Below, in pieces: positions 1 through 8,726 of a DNA stretch of 64,000 nt. The number at the start of each line of letters is the position of its first letter. Within the stretch, counting starts at the first letter, position 1. The notes beneath the pieces are model-generated. The model did no database searches and was not told the DNA's origin. It worked only from the letters and a program-made list of their open reading frames with translations. The stretch covers positions 248,001 to 312,000 of the forward strand of contig NZ_JAUNKO010000003.1 of NCBI RefSeq assembly GCF_030532715.1, given 5' to 3'. This DNA comes from Corynebacterium sp. (lineage in GTDB: Bacteria; Actinomycetota; Actinomycetes; Mycobacteriales; Mycobacteriaceae). The position numbers and the translations under genes were made by a program.

Positions 1-860
1 TCCGTGATGAGCGTCATGCCCGGCTTAAAGGTCACCCCACCCACATTCACCTCGTCGACTTGGATTCCCTCCTCCAACAGCTTGAGCGCATCCATCGGGC
101 TCTCCACCACAATCATGGTGCGCATCCCCTTGTACTCTGGGTTGAAGTACACCCGAACCGTTTTCGCAAGGTCCAGCACATTGGTCCGCGCCGAAGCCGG
201 CCCAACCTGCAACAACAACGATTTGCGTAGGGGGTCGTTGGCCGCGGCGTCGCAAGACGCGATGAGCGTTTTCGGTGCCACGTGGTTCACCCACGACCCC
301 GCAACCTGGCCGTGAATCAGCCGCGAATCAATCCGCAACAACGCCACATTCATGGTGGCCTCGGGGTCGCGGGGAAAATTCGGGTCAACCTCAACCGGCG
401 CAGCCTCAGCTGGCGAAGCCTCAGCTGGCGCCGGGTCTTTCGCATCACTCGGCGCAGCCCGCTTCGGCTTACCAACCTTGAATGAACGTACGCCAGTAGT
501 TCCGGCCTTCAACGCCTTATTCACTAGTTTGTTCACCGTGACATTTGGGCGCCGAGCGGCGGTAAACACCTCGACCAACATGGGGATGCTCACACCGGAA
601 ACAACGTCCGCGTTATCCCGTTCCGCCACAAAACGAGCGCCCGCGTTATATGGGCTACCGCCGAATAGGTCCACGAGGAAAAGGAGATCATCGGATGAAT
701 TCCCTACGATATTCTCGTAGGCTTCGAGGAGGTCTTCGGGCCCCTGTCCGGGAACAAAAGTAACCGCATGGATATTGTCTACCTCGCCAACAATCATCGT
801 GGCTGAGTCAATCAATGCTGGGGCTGATTCCCCATGTGCAGCAACTATTATACAGACCAT
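1..860 (-). CDS. PTS mannose/fructose/sorbose-family EIIAB, 3' end outside window
   Basis: Phosphotransferase component of the mannose class, which passes phosphate from HPr to an incoming sugar. The frame is open from an ATG at 860 (GGAGGA ribosome site just upstream) to the window edge, about 286 residues. An EIIA domain comes first, with the phosphorylatable His9 in the context VAAHG. A Pro/Ala/Glu-rich linker follows at about residues 145-165. An EIIB domain starts near Met170, with His183 in the context RIDSRLIHGQV. Fused IIAB proteins of this type are well known (ManX). The IIC and IID membrane partners would be expected beyond the left edge. The sugar cannot be told from this part. Confidence 0.85.
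   Translation of the reverse strand, partial: MVCIIVAAHGESAPALIDSATMIVGEVDNIHAVTFVPGQGPEDLLEAYENIVGNSSDDLLFLVDLFGGSPYNAGARFVAERDNADVVSGVSIPMLVEVFTAARRPNVTVNKLVNKALKAGTTGVRSFKVGKPKRAAPSDAKDPAPAEASPAEAAPVEVDPNFPRDPEATMNVALLRIDSRLIHGQVAGSWVNHVAPKTLIASCDAAANDPLRKSLLLQVGPASARTNVLDLAKTVRVYFNPEYKGMRTMIVVESPMDALKLLEEGIQVDEVNVGGVTFKPGMTLIT
388..432. repeat. 15-bp tandem repeat in the PTS EIIAB linker
   Basis: Two near-identical 15-bp units (403-417 and 418-432, GCCTCAGCTGGCGAA type) and a more diverged third copy (388-402) encode the repetitive Pro-Ala-Glu linker between the EIIA and EIIB domains. Unit length is a multiple of three, so copy-number change would keep the frame. Confidence 0.6.
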
Positions 861-1329
861 ATGTTCCTCCGTATCATGGGTAAACAATGAGGTTATCGGC
901 GTTGTCTCGGTCTTTTCCTATTGAAATCTCATGCTATCTCCCAGGCTGATAACGAGGCAGTCATATATCGCAAATTGTAACGGTAATCATATTGAATTGT
1001 AGATATTTGGAAGTCCACACTGCATGATTTCATTTGGCCGCAAAATTGGTCTGATCACCCCCGGAATCTCTTTAGGAAGTGTGCAAATAAACTTGACTTG
1101 CCGCGATATCGGAATAAAACGCCAACGCTGCTACCCCCGTCATGTTGTTTTTCCAACAACTCGTAGCGGTGGCAGTGTTGAAATGCACGTGCGTATCCCC
1201 CTGCGACACCGAAGAACATTCCCGCATCGAAGTCCGCAGGGGGTGCCCCAAGCAGCCCCCGTCGAAGCGGTCGAGATCCTGCCGCCCTTCAGGCGCTAGC
1301 TACGTTGCTTGGTTTCGTCCAACTGCTGC
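861..1329. other. intergenic gap between PTS gene and mutY
   Basis: No convincing gene here. The part near 861-1100 is AT-rich and probably holds the PTS promoter, but no clear operator was found. A 9-bp inverted repeat (CCCCCTGCG at 1197-1205 and CGCAGGGGG at 1235-1243, 29-nt loop) could act as a structure downstream of mutY. It has no T-run. Short open frames here lack ribosome sites and family resemblance. Confidence 0.4.
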
Positions 1330-2178
1330 TCAGGCGACGGGCAACCGGAACTTGCCGGGGACATGTTCCTCGGCGAGCCCGTCGACCAGCAGGGAATACA
1401 AAGCGCGGTCCCGTTGGGGCGCATCCGGCCACAAAATATCAATGCTGGCGCGCGTCACCTCCGAATTATCACGCAGGTGAGCCATAATAATGCCCCGCAC
1501 CTGACGGTCCGTGCCTGCGAATTTTTGCGTGCGGCGGTGCGGCGCCTCGGCGGGCATTGGGCAACCAGCCAGCTGCCAAGCACACGTTTCTTTGATAGGG
1601 CATTCGTCGCACTTTGGCTCTGGCGTGCAAACCAGCGCGCCCAACTCCATCAAGGCAACCGAAAATTCGGGCGCATTCTCGGCGGGCAGCAAGTCCGCCA
1701 CCGCGCGCAAATCCGCAGCCCGAGGATTGCCCTGATGAAACTCACCCTGGACATATCGTCGTAGTACGCGCCGCACGTTTGTGTCTACGACGGGAACACG
1801 GCGTCGATAGGCAAAGGCAGCGACGGCGCGTGCGGTGTAGTCGCCGATCCCCGGCAATTCCAGCAAGTCCGCCACCGTATTCGGAACCTCGCCGTCGTGG
1901 TGCTTCACAATCGCGCGGGCGCAATCCAGCAGGCGGAGCGCACGGCGCGGGTAGCCAAGATTGCCCCACGTCCGCAACACCTCATCGGGGCTGGCCTGCG
2001 AAAACGCCAGAGGAGTCGGCCAACGCGACAACCACGCTTCCCACAACGGTTCCACGCGCGACACCTGAGTTTGCTGGCTCATCACTTCGCTGAGCAGCAC
2101 ACCCCACGGGGAGGTGCCGCGCCGCCACACGATATCGCGGGCGTGACGCTGATACCAGGAGAGGAGGTCATCAATCAC
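1330..2178 (-). CDS. mutY: A/G-specific adenine DNA glycosylase MutY
   Basis: Base-excision repair enzyme that removes adenine mispaired with 8-oxoguanine or guanine. With the GTG start at 2178 it has 282 residues. Visible features are catalytic Glu31 (SEVMSQQTQ), the helix-hairpin-helix LPGIGDYTA near 108-116, catalytic Asp132 (VVDTNV) and the C-terminal iron-sulfur cysteines 184, 190, 193 and 199. The first cysteine spacing is C-x5-C, one residue shorter than the usual C-x6-C. A TTG at 2211 would add 11 residues but has no ribosome site; GGGGG lies upstream of the GTG. It is divergent from the carbonic anhydrase gene, as in mycobacteria. Confidence 0.93.
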   Translation of the reverse strand: MIDDLLSWYQRHARDIVWRRGTSPWGVLLSEVMSQQTQVSRVEPLWEAWLSRWPTPLAFSQASPDEVLRTWGNLGYPRRALRLLDCARAIVKHHDGEVPNTVADLLELPGIGDYTARAVAAFAYRRRVPVVDTNVRRVLRRYVQGEFHQGNPRAADLRAVADLLPAENAPEFSVALMELGALVCTPEPKCDECPIKETCAWQLAGCPMPAEAPHRRTQKFAGTDRQVRGIIMAHLRDNSEVTRASIDILWPDAPQRDRALYSLLVDGLAEEHVPGKFRLPVA

Positions 2179-2238
2179 GAGCAGTAGTGTACCCCCGACA
2201 ATTGCCCCCAAGCGCGGTTACGGGTGCAAAATATCAAT

Positions 2239-2877
2239 ATGGCTCCCAACGAAATGAACCGCGGCAAAACTCCTCACAGTGTGTGGCAGCAATTGCAAGC
2301 CGGAAACGAGCGCTTTATGCACTTTCGGGAGGAACGCCCCAACCAAGACGTCAGCCGCAGGCATGAACTCCAGCAAGGGCAAAACCCCATCGCCGCCGTG
2401 CTTGCGTGTTCGGATTCCCGCGTGCCAGTAGAAATGATCTTCGATCAAGGGCTGGGGGATGTGTTTGTGATTCGTACGGCGGGGGAAATCATCGACCTCG
2501 CGGTGCTGGGCAGCCTCGAATACGCGGTGGAATCACTCGGGGTGCCGCTGGTGGTAGTCATGGGGCACGAATCCTGCGGCGCCGTGGCGGCGACCCAGGC
2601 GGCGTTGGACGGGCAAGGCATCCCGGACGGCTTTCAGCGGGTGCTGATTGAAAAGGTCAGCCCATCCATTCTGGAGGCACGGGCGGCAGGCGACACCACC
2701 ACTGCACAATTCGAGGTGAGGCACGTTGCTGAGACAGTGGATCAGATTATGAGCCGATCACCTGAGATTAAGGCAAAAATTTCCCGTGGAACCTGTGGCA
2801 TTGTTGGGGTTCGCTACAGACTTTCTGATGGCTACGCCGAGCCTGTCGTAACTGTAGGCGTGGACTCACTAGAATAA
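2239..2877 (+). CDS. beta-class carbonic anhydrase
   Basis: Cytoplasmic zinc enzyme interconverting CO2 and bicarbonate, which supplies bicarbonate to carboxylases. With the ATG at 2239 it has 212 residues; a GTG at 2224 would add five. Zinc ligands and catalytic dyad are Cys57, Asp59 and Arg61 (ACSDSR), then His110 and Cys113 (GHESC), all typical of the beta class. Position next to mutY and before a membrane protein matches canB in M. tuberculosis. No strong ribosome site is visible for either start, so the start is uncertain. Confidence 0.92.
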   Translation: MAPNEMNRGKTPHSVWQQLQAGNERFMHFREERPNQDVSRRHELQQGQNPIAAVLACSDSRVPVEMIFDQGLGDVFVIRTAGEIIDLAVLGSLEYAVESLGVPLVVVMGHESCGAVAATQAALDGQGIPDGFQRVLIEKVSPSILEARAAGDTTTAQFEVRHVAETVDQIMSRSPEIKAKISRGTCGIVGVRYRLSDGYAEPVVTVGVDSLE

Positions 2878-2882
2878 CATGC

Positions 2883-3578
2883 GTGCAACGTAACTCCCGA
2901 CGACTCCCAGAAGTAATCTACATCCGCCGACGCGTCGCGGCGCTCGTAGTGCTTCTCGTGCTCATCGGCTCTGTGACCAGCATCTTGGTATACGTAAGCA
3001 AGAGCGCCAGCACGGAAACCATTACCGCGACCCCGACTTCCTCCGCAGGCTCGCCCACCACCGCGCCCACATCCTCCACCAACAAAGCTGAAAAAACAGG
3101 AGACACTCGCACAGACGAAGACACCGTAACCAGCGGAACAACCACCGGCACAAGCACAGAATCCAACCTCACACCTGTGAAAAAAGATACCTGTGAATTA
3201 CAGGATCTTATCGTGGAAGCACGCAGTGACCGGCCGAGCTATGCAGCCGATGCGCAACCACACTTCTACCTCACGGTGCGCAATCCCACGACCGCAGATT
3301 GCGTCATTGACCTGCGTGAAGAACAGCTCCGCTTCGAGGTGTATGACTTGGCTACCAACAGCCGCATTTGGTCTGACATCGACTGCAACGCTTCCGAAGA
3401 TTCCTCGGCGCGCACATTCCCCGCGGAATCGGAGCGTCACTACGAGGCGATTTGGTCGCGCACGTATTCCTCCCCGGGTAGCTGTGCCGGGCGGGAAAGC
3501 GTGCCATCGGGTTCTTATCTGCTCTACACCTTGGTGGGCACGAACAACTCAGACGGACAAACCTTCAATCTGAATTGA
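2883..3578 (+). CDS. membrane-anchored protein, Rv3587c-like by position
   Basis: Function not known. GTG start five bases after the carbonic anhydrase stop, so probably one operon. The 231-residue product has a short basic N-terminus and one hydrophobic helix (about residues 19-40). A low-complexity Thr/Ser/Pro stretch (about 42-98) follows, then an extracellular domain with four cysteines that could form disulfides. This is the architecture of an anchored periplasmic domain on a flexible stalk. The place between carbonic anhydrase and disA corresponds to the conserved membrane protein Rv3587c in M. tuberculosis. Homology beyond position and topology is inferred. Confidence 0.75.
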   Translation: MQRNSRRLPEVIYIRRRVAALVVLLVLIGSVTSILVYVSKSASTETITATPTSSAGSPTTAPTSSTNKAEKTGDTRTDEDTVTSGTTTGTSTESNLTPVKKDTCELQDLIVEARSDRPSYAADAQPHFYLTVRNPTTADCVIDLREEQLRFEVYDLATNSRIWSDIDCNASEDSSARTFPAESERHYEAIWSRTYSSPGSCAGRESVPSGSYLLYTLVGTNNSDGQTFNLN

Positions 3579-3650
3579 CGCGTGTAAGAAGTTTAACGGC
3601 AGTAAAAGGTTTAACGGGTGTAAAAAACAAACGTGGTATATATACCCTCG

Positions 3651-3676
3651 GAGACCCGAGACCCGAGACCCGAGAC
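3651..3676. repeat. 7-bp tandem repeat (GAGACCC x3.7)
   Basis: Short tandem repeat of GAGACCC in the 101-bp gap between the convergent membrane-protein and disA genes. The adjacent CTCGG/CCGAG hairpin (3647-3651 with 3656-3660) and a perfect 12-bp AT-core palindrome (3635-3646) suggest a structured 3' end, perhaps a terminator for both genes. There is no T-run. Confidence 0.5.
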
Positions 3677-3679
3677 ACG

Positions 3680-4735
3680 TCACCGTCGGAGCCGGCTCAG
3701 GCCATCGTGGATGTGACGTGCCCACAAGGTGCCCACGTGGTCTACTTTCGCAATGTCGTCGATATTAGCCTCGAGCAGCCGGTGCAGGTCACCGAAATGA
3801 CCAGCGAGTTTATCCATGAGGAAGGATTGCACCCGCGGTACGCGGTTGAGCACTCGGTAGCCGCGCGGTACCACCCATTGGTTTAGGGATTCTTCGGCGA
3901 CGGGGAATCCGAGGATTCGGGCGACGAAAGTGCCTTTCACAAGGTCGGTATCGGGCAGCTGCTGGAGGGATTGCAGGGCGGCTTGTACTGCGGCGTCGTT
4001 AGGCAGGCCGTCGCTGACTAGGTAATCGCGGACGATAACCTCAAGGTCGTGTTCGTTGTCGCCGTGCAGTTCGGCGAGCTGGATGCCCAATTGCTTACCG
4101 TCGACGCCCAGTTCGATGACGTCGCGGTGGATCGTCGCCGCGGCCCGTCGCAGCATTTCCATGCGCTGCACCACGGCAACGACGTCCGCCACCGCCGAAT
4201 AGTGGTTCAATTCCGCGCGGAACAGGTATTGGTTATCTCGATCAAGTCGCTGCCGGTAGCGTTCCATCGTGGCCAAACCTTGGTTTGCGCGGGAGAGGAT
4301 TTCCGCGGAGTCCTGGAGCACATGCCGCTGGTCATTGACGTACACGGTAATCAGTTTCATTGATTGGCTTACGGCAATCACTGGGTATCCGGTTTGCAGG
4401 GCGGTGCGTTCCGCCGAGCGGTGGCGGGTGCCGGATTCGGAGGTTGGTAGCGCGGCGTCGGGCATGAGTTGCACGTTTGCTCGACGGATGCGGTTGCCGG
4501 AATCGGATAGCACGACCGCGCCGTCCATTTTGCACAGTTCCCGCAGACGCGTAGCGGTGAATTCGACGTCGAGTTCGAACCCGCCGTCGCAAAGCGTGGC
4601 GACCTGTTCGTTAAACCCGAGCACGATCAGCGCACCGGTGCGTCCGCGTAGGATTCGTTCCAGACCGTCGCGCAGTGCCGTGCCGGGGGCGAGACGCTTC
4701 AATGTCGCGTTGAGCGTCAAAGGGTGTGCATGCAT
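3680..4735 (-). CDS. disA: diadenylate cyclase DisA (DNA-scanning checkpoint protein)
   Basis: Makes the second messenger c-di-AMP from two ATP. The 351-residue protein has the N-terminal DAC domain with the DGA motif at 71-73 and GTRHRSAER at 102-110, both part of the active site. A linker helical region and a C-terminal helix-hairpin-helix DNA-binding part (about 285-345) follow. Seven bases separate it from the radA stop, so radA and disA are co-transcribed. This coupling is conserved across actinobacteria and fits the known inhibition of DisA by RadA. Confidence 0.94.
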   Translation of the reverse strand: MHAHPLTLNATLKRLAPGTALRDGLERILRGRTGALIVLGFNEQVATLCDGGFELDVEFTATRLRELCKMDGAVVLSDSGNRIRRANVQLMPDAALPTSESGTRHRSAERTALQTGYPVIAVSQSMKLITVYVNDQRHVLQDSAEILSRANQGLATMERYRQRLDRDNQYLFRAELNHYSAVADVVAVVQRMEMLRRAAATIHRDVIELGVDGKQLGIQLAELHGDNEHDLEVIVRDYLVSDGLPNDAAVQAALQSLQQLPDTDLVKGTFVARILGFPVAEESLNQWVVPRGYRVLNRVPRVQSFLMDKLAGHFGDLHRLLEANIDDIAKVDHVGTLWARHIHDGLSRLRR

Positions 4736-4742
4736 AATGCGT

Positions 4743-6089
4743 TTAGCTTACTGCGTTGATGGCGGCTCGAATATCCGCGACATGTTCGATGTGCATGCCT
4801 GGAATTTCCGGGTCTTGACCCGCCGGGACGATAGCACGTGTGTACCCCAGCCGGTGGGCTTCTGTGAGGCGCCGTTGGAGGTTTGGTACGCGACGAATTT
4901 CGCCTGCGAGTCCGACTTCGCCCAACACCACGGTCTTTTCGGGCAGTGGGGTGCCGCTGAGCGCGGAGGCGGTGGCCAGTGCGACCGCGAGATCGGCTGC
5001 GGGCTCGCCCACTTTCATGCCGCCTACCGTGGCGATATACACTTCCTTTTCGGATGTGCGTTTGCCGGCGCGGGCGGCGAGGACGGCGAGCACCATGGGT
5101 ACGCGCGCGGCGTCGAGACCTGTTACGGCGCGGCGCGGGTTTTTGTTTGGGGTATCCACCAGCAAGCTCTGTACTTCGGCAAGGATCGGACGCACTCCGT
5201 CCATGGCCACGGTGACGGCGGTGCCGTCGGGTGTGGCGTCGCGGTGGGAAAGAAATAACCCGGAGGGGTCCGAGATTTCTTTAATGCCGTCGGCTTGTTG
5301 TTCGAAGCAGCCGACCTCGTCGGTGGCGCCGAAGCGGTTTTTCATGCCGCGTAGCAGTCGGAGGCTGGAATGCCGATCGCCCTCAAAATTCAACACCACG
5401 TCAACTAAGTGTTCGAGCACGCGGGGGCCTGCGACGTTGCCGTCTTTGGTGACGTGCCCGACGAGCAGCACCGGCACCCCGGAAGTTTTTGCCAGGGTGG
5501 TGAGCGCCGCCGTTACCGCACGTGATTGTGCAACGCCGCCGGGTACGCCTTCCACGCCAGAGGCTTTCATGGTTTGTACGGAGTCGACGATGAGCAGGGA
5601 GGGTTTCAACGCTTGCACATGTCCGAACACAACATCGAGGTTTGGTTCGCTCGTGAGGTACAGCGTCTCATGCAGCGCCCCGGTGCGTTCCGCCCGCAGC
5701 CGCACCTGGCCTGCTGACTCTTCCGCCGTGACATACAATGCGATCCGTCCGAGCGCCGCCCACCGGGACGCAACCTCCAGCAGCAGCGTGGATTTTCCTA
5801 CTCCCGGCTCCCCGGCCATCAGGACCACGCTTCCGGGAACGATGCCCGCACCCAGCACCCGATCTAGCTCCCCGATCCCAGTCTTGATGCTTGTCGACGC
5901 CGCCGCATCCACCGCAACAATCGGAACCGCCGGCGATGTCGGGGCCAAGGCCCCCACAACGTTTGATGTGCCAGGTGTGGATTCTTCGAGTGTGCCCCAA
6001 GACCCGCATTCCGGACAGCGCCCCAACCATTTCGGGCTGGAATACCCACACTCGGTGCAGGTATGGATGGTTCGTTCCTTTTTGGCCAT
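4743..6089 (-). CDS. radA: DNA repair protein RadA (Sms)
   Basis: RecA-like ATPase/helicase acting on recombination intermediates. The 448 residues show, in order, an N-terminal C4 zinc finger (Cys11, 14, 25, 28), Walker A GEPGVGKST near 93-101, the RadA-specific KNRFG motif near 252, and a C-terminal Lon-protease-like domain ending at about residue 448. ATG start at 6089. It precedes disA in the same operon. Length and motifs are those of a full-length enzyme. Confidence 0.95.
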   Translation of the reverse strand: MAKKERTIHTCTECGYSSPKWLGRCPECGSWGTLEESTPGTSNVVGALAPTSPAVPIVAVDAAASTSIKTGIGELDRVLGAGIVPGSVVLMAGEPGVGKSTLLLEVASRWAALGRIALYVTAEESAGQVRLRAERTGALHETLYLTSEPNLDVVFGHVQALKPSLLIVDSVQTMKASGVEGVPGGVAQSRAVTAALTTLAKTSGVPVLLVGHVTKDGNVAGPRVLEHLVDVVLNFEGDRHSSLRLLRGMKNRFGATDEVGCFEQQADGIKEISDPSGLFLSHRDATPDGTAVTVAMDGVRPILAEVQSLLVDTPNKNPRRAVTGLDAARVPMVLAVLAARAGKRTSEKEVYIATVGGMKVGEPAADLAVALATASALSGTPLPEKTVVLGEVGLAGEIRRVPNLQRRLTEAHRLGYTRAIVPAGQDPEIPGMHIEHVADIRAAINAVS

Positions 6090-6220
6090 GCCCAGTACTG
6101 TACTTGTCGCGCTGATCTGCGATTGTTTTAGAATCCACCCAATGATGTGCTGAACCCGCGCATGGTGTGCCGCCTAGCCCGGGATTGGTAGACCCCAATC
6201 CAATCCCGGTGGAAGTGAAG

Positions 6221-6240
6221 AGGGGCCCCGAAAGGCCCCT
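6221..6240 (-). terminator. hairpin downstream of lpqE
   Basis: Perfect 7-bp stem AGGGGCC/GGCCCCT with loop CCGAAA, 17 bases after the lpqE stop. A second perfect 7-bp hairpin (GGATTGG at 6182-6188, CCAATCC at 6195-6201) follows before radA. Neither has a T-run, so efficient intrinsic termination is uncertain. Confidence 0.55.
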
Positions 6241-6256
6241 GTGAAACCCGCGAAGA

Positions 6257-6808
6257 TTAGTGCTTTGCGTCCTTGGATTCCATCTTGTCGGAGACGACGC
6301 GATCTTCTTTGCCGGCCTCGTGCAGGTTTGCGGCGATCGGCGCCTCGACCTTCACCGAGCCGTTGTCGAACGTGAATTCCACTTCTTTGTGGCCGCCGAC
6401 CGCGAAACCGGGATTCTTGATCTCCGTGCTGATGTGCTTGATGCACACGCCTTCGGTTTCGGTGAGCATGTCGGTGTATTCGGCTGCGTCCGCAACGATG
6501 GAGCAGTTGCGCTCCATGGCGGGGGTATCCGAAAGTGTGACTTCCGTGCCGCCAACCGAAACTTTCTTCAAGGAATGGGAGGTCATTTTCGTGTCATCGT
6601 TGACTGCGGTGAACTTCACCGCGGCCGAAGAATCATCGTTGACCACGATAGTTACGTCGCGGACGAGCACCTTGCCATCGTCTGTTTGTGCGGGAACGCC
6701 GTCAACTGCGGCGACCTGATCGGCGGTTTGGGAAATCTGACCAGCGCCGCAGGCGGTCAGGGTGGCCAGTGCAGCGATACCGGCGATGGCAATGCGGAGG
6801 GTTTTCAC
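6257..6808 (-). CDS. lpqE: LpqE-like lipoprotein
   Basis: Secreted lipoprotein of unknown function. GTG start at 6808, 183 residues. Signal peptide with lipobox TLTAC (Cys20), then a beta-rich domain resembling a copper-chaperone/PCuAC-type fold in length, with a pair of cysteines near 106 and 126. The end is lysine/aspartate/histidine-rich. It lies between radA and the divergent carD, exactly as lpqE does in M. tuberculosis. The assignment rests mainly on this position and on lipoprotein features. Confidence 0.75.
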   Translation of the reverse strand: MKTLRIAIAGIAALATLTACGAGQISQTADQVAAVDGVPAQTDDGKVLVRDVTIVVNDDSSAAVKFTAVNDDTKMTSHSLKKVSVGGTEVTLSDTPAMERNCSIVADAAEYTDMLTETEGVCIKHISTEIKNPGFAVGGHKEVEFTFDNGSVKVEAPIAANLHEAGKEDRVVSDKMESKDAKH

Positions 6809-6974
6809 TTCTTGTCACTCCAACAGGGAAAGGGGGTCAGACGGGGGTTACGCGATTATCTTAGTCTGTACACTTGGTTCCCGCACTACACGGGGGGAAT
6901 GGGGCCCGAAACGCGCAGGTCGCCCGCATGATACTATGTACGCTGTTGAAAAGAGGAAGCCGCAAGGAGTGGGT

Positions 6975-7556
6975 ATGGAATTCAAGGTCGGTGACGTGGT
7001 GGTATACCCGCACCACGGCGCGGCGGTCATCGAGGCCATTGAGCAACGTGAACGGGGCGGCCAGGTAATCGATTACTTGGTGCTGCAGATCAATCAGTCT
7101 GACCTGACCGTGCGAGTCCCCGCCCAAAATGCCGAACTGGTTGGCGTACGCGACGTGGTCGGGGAGGAGGGCCTGCAAAAGGTGTTCTCCGTGCTGCGTG
7201 AGACTGATGTGGAGGAGGCCGGCAACTGGTCTCGCCGTTATAAGGCTAACCAGGAGCGGCTCGCTTCCGGCGATGTGAACAAGGTTGCTGAGGTGGTGCG
7301 CGATTTGTGGCGCCGCGATCAGGACCGGGGGTTGTCGGCCGGCGAGAAGCGCATGCTGGCGAAGGCTCGCCAGGTGCTGGTCGGGGAGTTGGCGCTTGCC
7401 AAGAATGTTGATGAGGCGAAGTCGGATGATCTGTTGGCCCAGATCGCGGCCACGATTGAGCGCCATCGCGCCCTGAAAATTGAGGACGAGCCGGAGAAGA
7501 AACCTGTCGAGGATATCGATCTCGACGATATTAACTTCGACGATGACGAAGACTAG
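6975..7556 (+). CDS. carD: CarD family transcription regulator
   Basis: Essential RNA polymerase-binding protein that stabilises open promoter complexes, especially at rRNA promoters. The ATG at 6975 is preceded by AAGGAG at 6964-6969. The 193-residue product begins [15 protein letters not shown], the typical start of the RNAP-interaction Tudor-like domain. It continues with a helical DNA-binding domain (about 80-160, [19 protein letters not shown]) and ends with an acidic tail. A longer upstream reading frame is not needed. The stop overlaps ispD by 14 bases. Confidence 0.95.
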   Translation: MEFKVGDVVVYPHHGAAVIEAIEQRERGGQVIDYLVLQINQSDLTVRVPAQNAELVGVRDVVGEEGLQKVFSVLRETDVEEAGNWSRRYKANQERLASGDVNKVAEVVRDLWRRDQDRGLSAGEKRMLAKARQVLVGELALAKNVDEAKSDDLLAQIAATIERHRALKIEDEPEKKPVEDIDLDDINFDDDED

Positions 7557-8244
7557 CCCACCGCACATCCAGCTACCGGCCACCGAGCCATCAGTTACGG
7601 CGTTGGTGGTCGCCGCGGGACAGGGCACCCGATTGGGGGCGGGTATTCCGAAGGCGTTTGTTTCGGTGGGTGGTTCGACGTTGTTGGAACGTAGTGTTGC
7701 TGGCTTGCGCGCCGCTGGGGTGGCGGAGGTTGTGGTGGTGGTCAGCGCCGACATGGTGCAGACGGCCGAAGCCATGTTTGGCGGATCGGTCCGCGTTGTG
7801 GCCGGCGGGGCGGAGCGTATGGATTCGGTCCGCGCCGGACTTGCACACGTGAGCGGTGGGATCGTGTTGATTCATGATGCTGCCCGCGCCCTCACCCCAC
7901 CCGAGATGATTCGTCGCGTGATTGCGGCGACCCGTCAGCACGGCGCGGTGATTCCTGTGCTGCCGGTGACGGATACGATGAAGCGGGTTGCGGGAGGGGT
8001 GGTCGTCGATACGCCGGATCGTAGCGAGTTGCGCGCTGTGCAAACGCCGCAGGGTTTCGACGTCGCGCAGCTCAAGGCAGCATACGCCGCTCGCCCGGAT
8101 CGTCTGGCCACGGACGACGCTAGCCTCATGGAATGGAACGGAACTCCCGTGCGATGCGTGGATGGGGACGCGATGGCGTTTAAAGTCACCACCCCGCTGG
8201 ACCTTGCACTCGCACGCGCACTGACCGAAGGAGAAACATGTTAA
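7543..8244 (+). CDS. ispD: 2-C-methyl-D-erythritol 4-phosphate cytidylyltransferase
   Basis: Third step of the non-mevalonate isoprenoid pathway: MEP + CTP -> CDP-methylerythritol. ATG at 7543 overlaps the end of carD; 233 residues. The nucleotide-binding motif [11 protein letters not shown] lies at 22-32, the IspD signature [10 protein letters not shown] near 106, and the C-terminal part includes the DDASLMEW segment. It overlaps ispF by seven bases, so the two enzymes are translationally coupled in an operon with carD. Confidence 0.94.
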   Translation: MTKTSPPHIQLPATEPSVTALVVAAGQGTRLGAGIPKAFVSVGGSTLLERSVAGLRAAGVAEVVVVVSADMVQTAEAMFGGSVRVVAGGAERMDSVRAGLAHVSGGIVLIHDAARALTPPEMIRRVIAATRQHGAVIPVLPVTDTMKRVAGGVVVDTPDRSELRAVQTPQGFDVAQLKAAYAARPDRLATDDASLMEWNGTPVRCVDGDAMAFKVTTPLDLALARALTEGETC

Positions 8245-8723
8245 TCCCGCGGGTAGGCGTGGCTACGGACGCTCACCAGGTGCAGCCCGGCAAACCTTGC
8301 TGGATCGCTTGCCTGCTCTTTGAAGGTGTGGACGGTTGCGAGGGCCACTCCGACGGGGACGTGGTGGCGCACGCGGTGGTGGATGCCTTGTTGTCGGCCG
8401 CAGGCCTCGGCGACTTAGGGAGTTTCGTCGGCGTCGGCCGCTCCGAATACGACAATGTTTCCGGCAAACGTCTCCTGCGGGAGGCGCGCGACCTGCTGGA
8501 ATCGGAGGGGTTTGTCATCGGCAACGCCGCCGTGCAGCTGGTGGGTAACACCCCGAAGTTGGGGCCGCGGCGTAAGGAAGCGGAACGTGTGATGAGCGAT
8601 TATATCGGTGCGCCCGTCTCCGTAGCCGCTACCACCACCGACCACCTGGGGTTCACCGGTCGCGGTGAGGGGCGTGCCGCTGTGGCGACTGCCGTGGTGT
8701 GGAAGCGGAACGATACACTTTAG
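8238..8723 (+). CDS. ispF: 2-C-methyl-D-erythritol 2,4-cyclodiphosphate synthase
   Basis: Converts CDP-methylerythritol 2-phosphate to the cyclodiphosphate, releasing CMP. 161 residues, the normal family size. Metal ligands Asp11, His13 (TDAHQV) and His45 (SDGDVVAH) are visible, and the C-terminal [14 protein letters not shown] loop is intact. A good ribosome site (GAAGGAG) lies inside ispD. The next enzyme of the pathway, IspE, is not in this window. Confidence 0.95.
   Translation: MLIPRVGVATDAHQVQPGKPCWIACLLFEGVDGCEGHSDGDVVAHAVVDALLSAAGLGDLGSFVGVGRSEYDNVSGKRLLREARDLLESEGFVIGNAAVQLVGNTPKLGPRRKEAERVMSDYIGAPVSVAATTTDHLGFTGRGEGRAAVATAVVWKRNDTL
8714..8719 (+). promoter_or_regulatory. candidate -10 for leaderless cysS
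   Basis: TACACT ends seven bases before the cysS GTG and no ribosome site is present. This is the geometry of a leaderless transcript in actinobacteria. It sits at the very end of ispF, so cysS may be both read through and separately initiated. Confidence 0.45.
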
Positions 8724-8726
8724 GGT

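Noticed and set aside
1024..1299. 91-codon plus-strand frame upstream of mutY
   Set aside because: No ribosome site and no family resemblance; crosses an inverted repeat likely to be non-coding.
3575..3886. 103-codon frame after the Rv3587c-like gene
   Set aside because: It runs through the tandem repeat and into the 3' end of disA on the opposite strand; no family likeness.
4840..6153. 437-codon frame on the plus strand opposite radA
   Set aside because: Serine/arginine-rich shadow of radA, which has all family motifs on the other strand.
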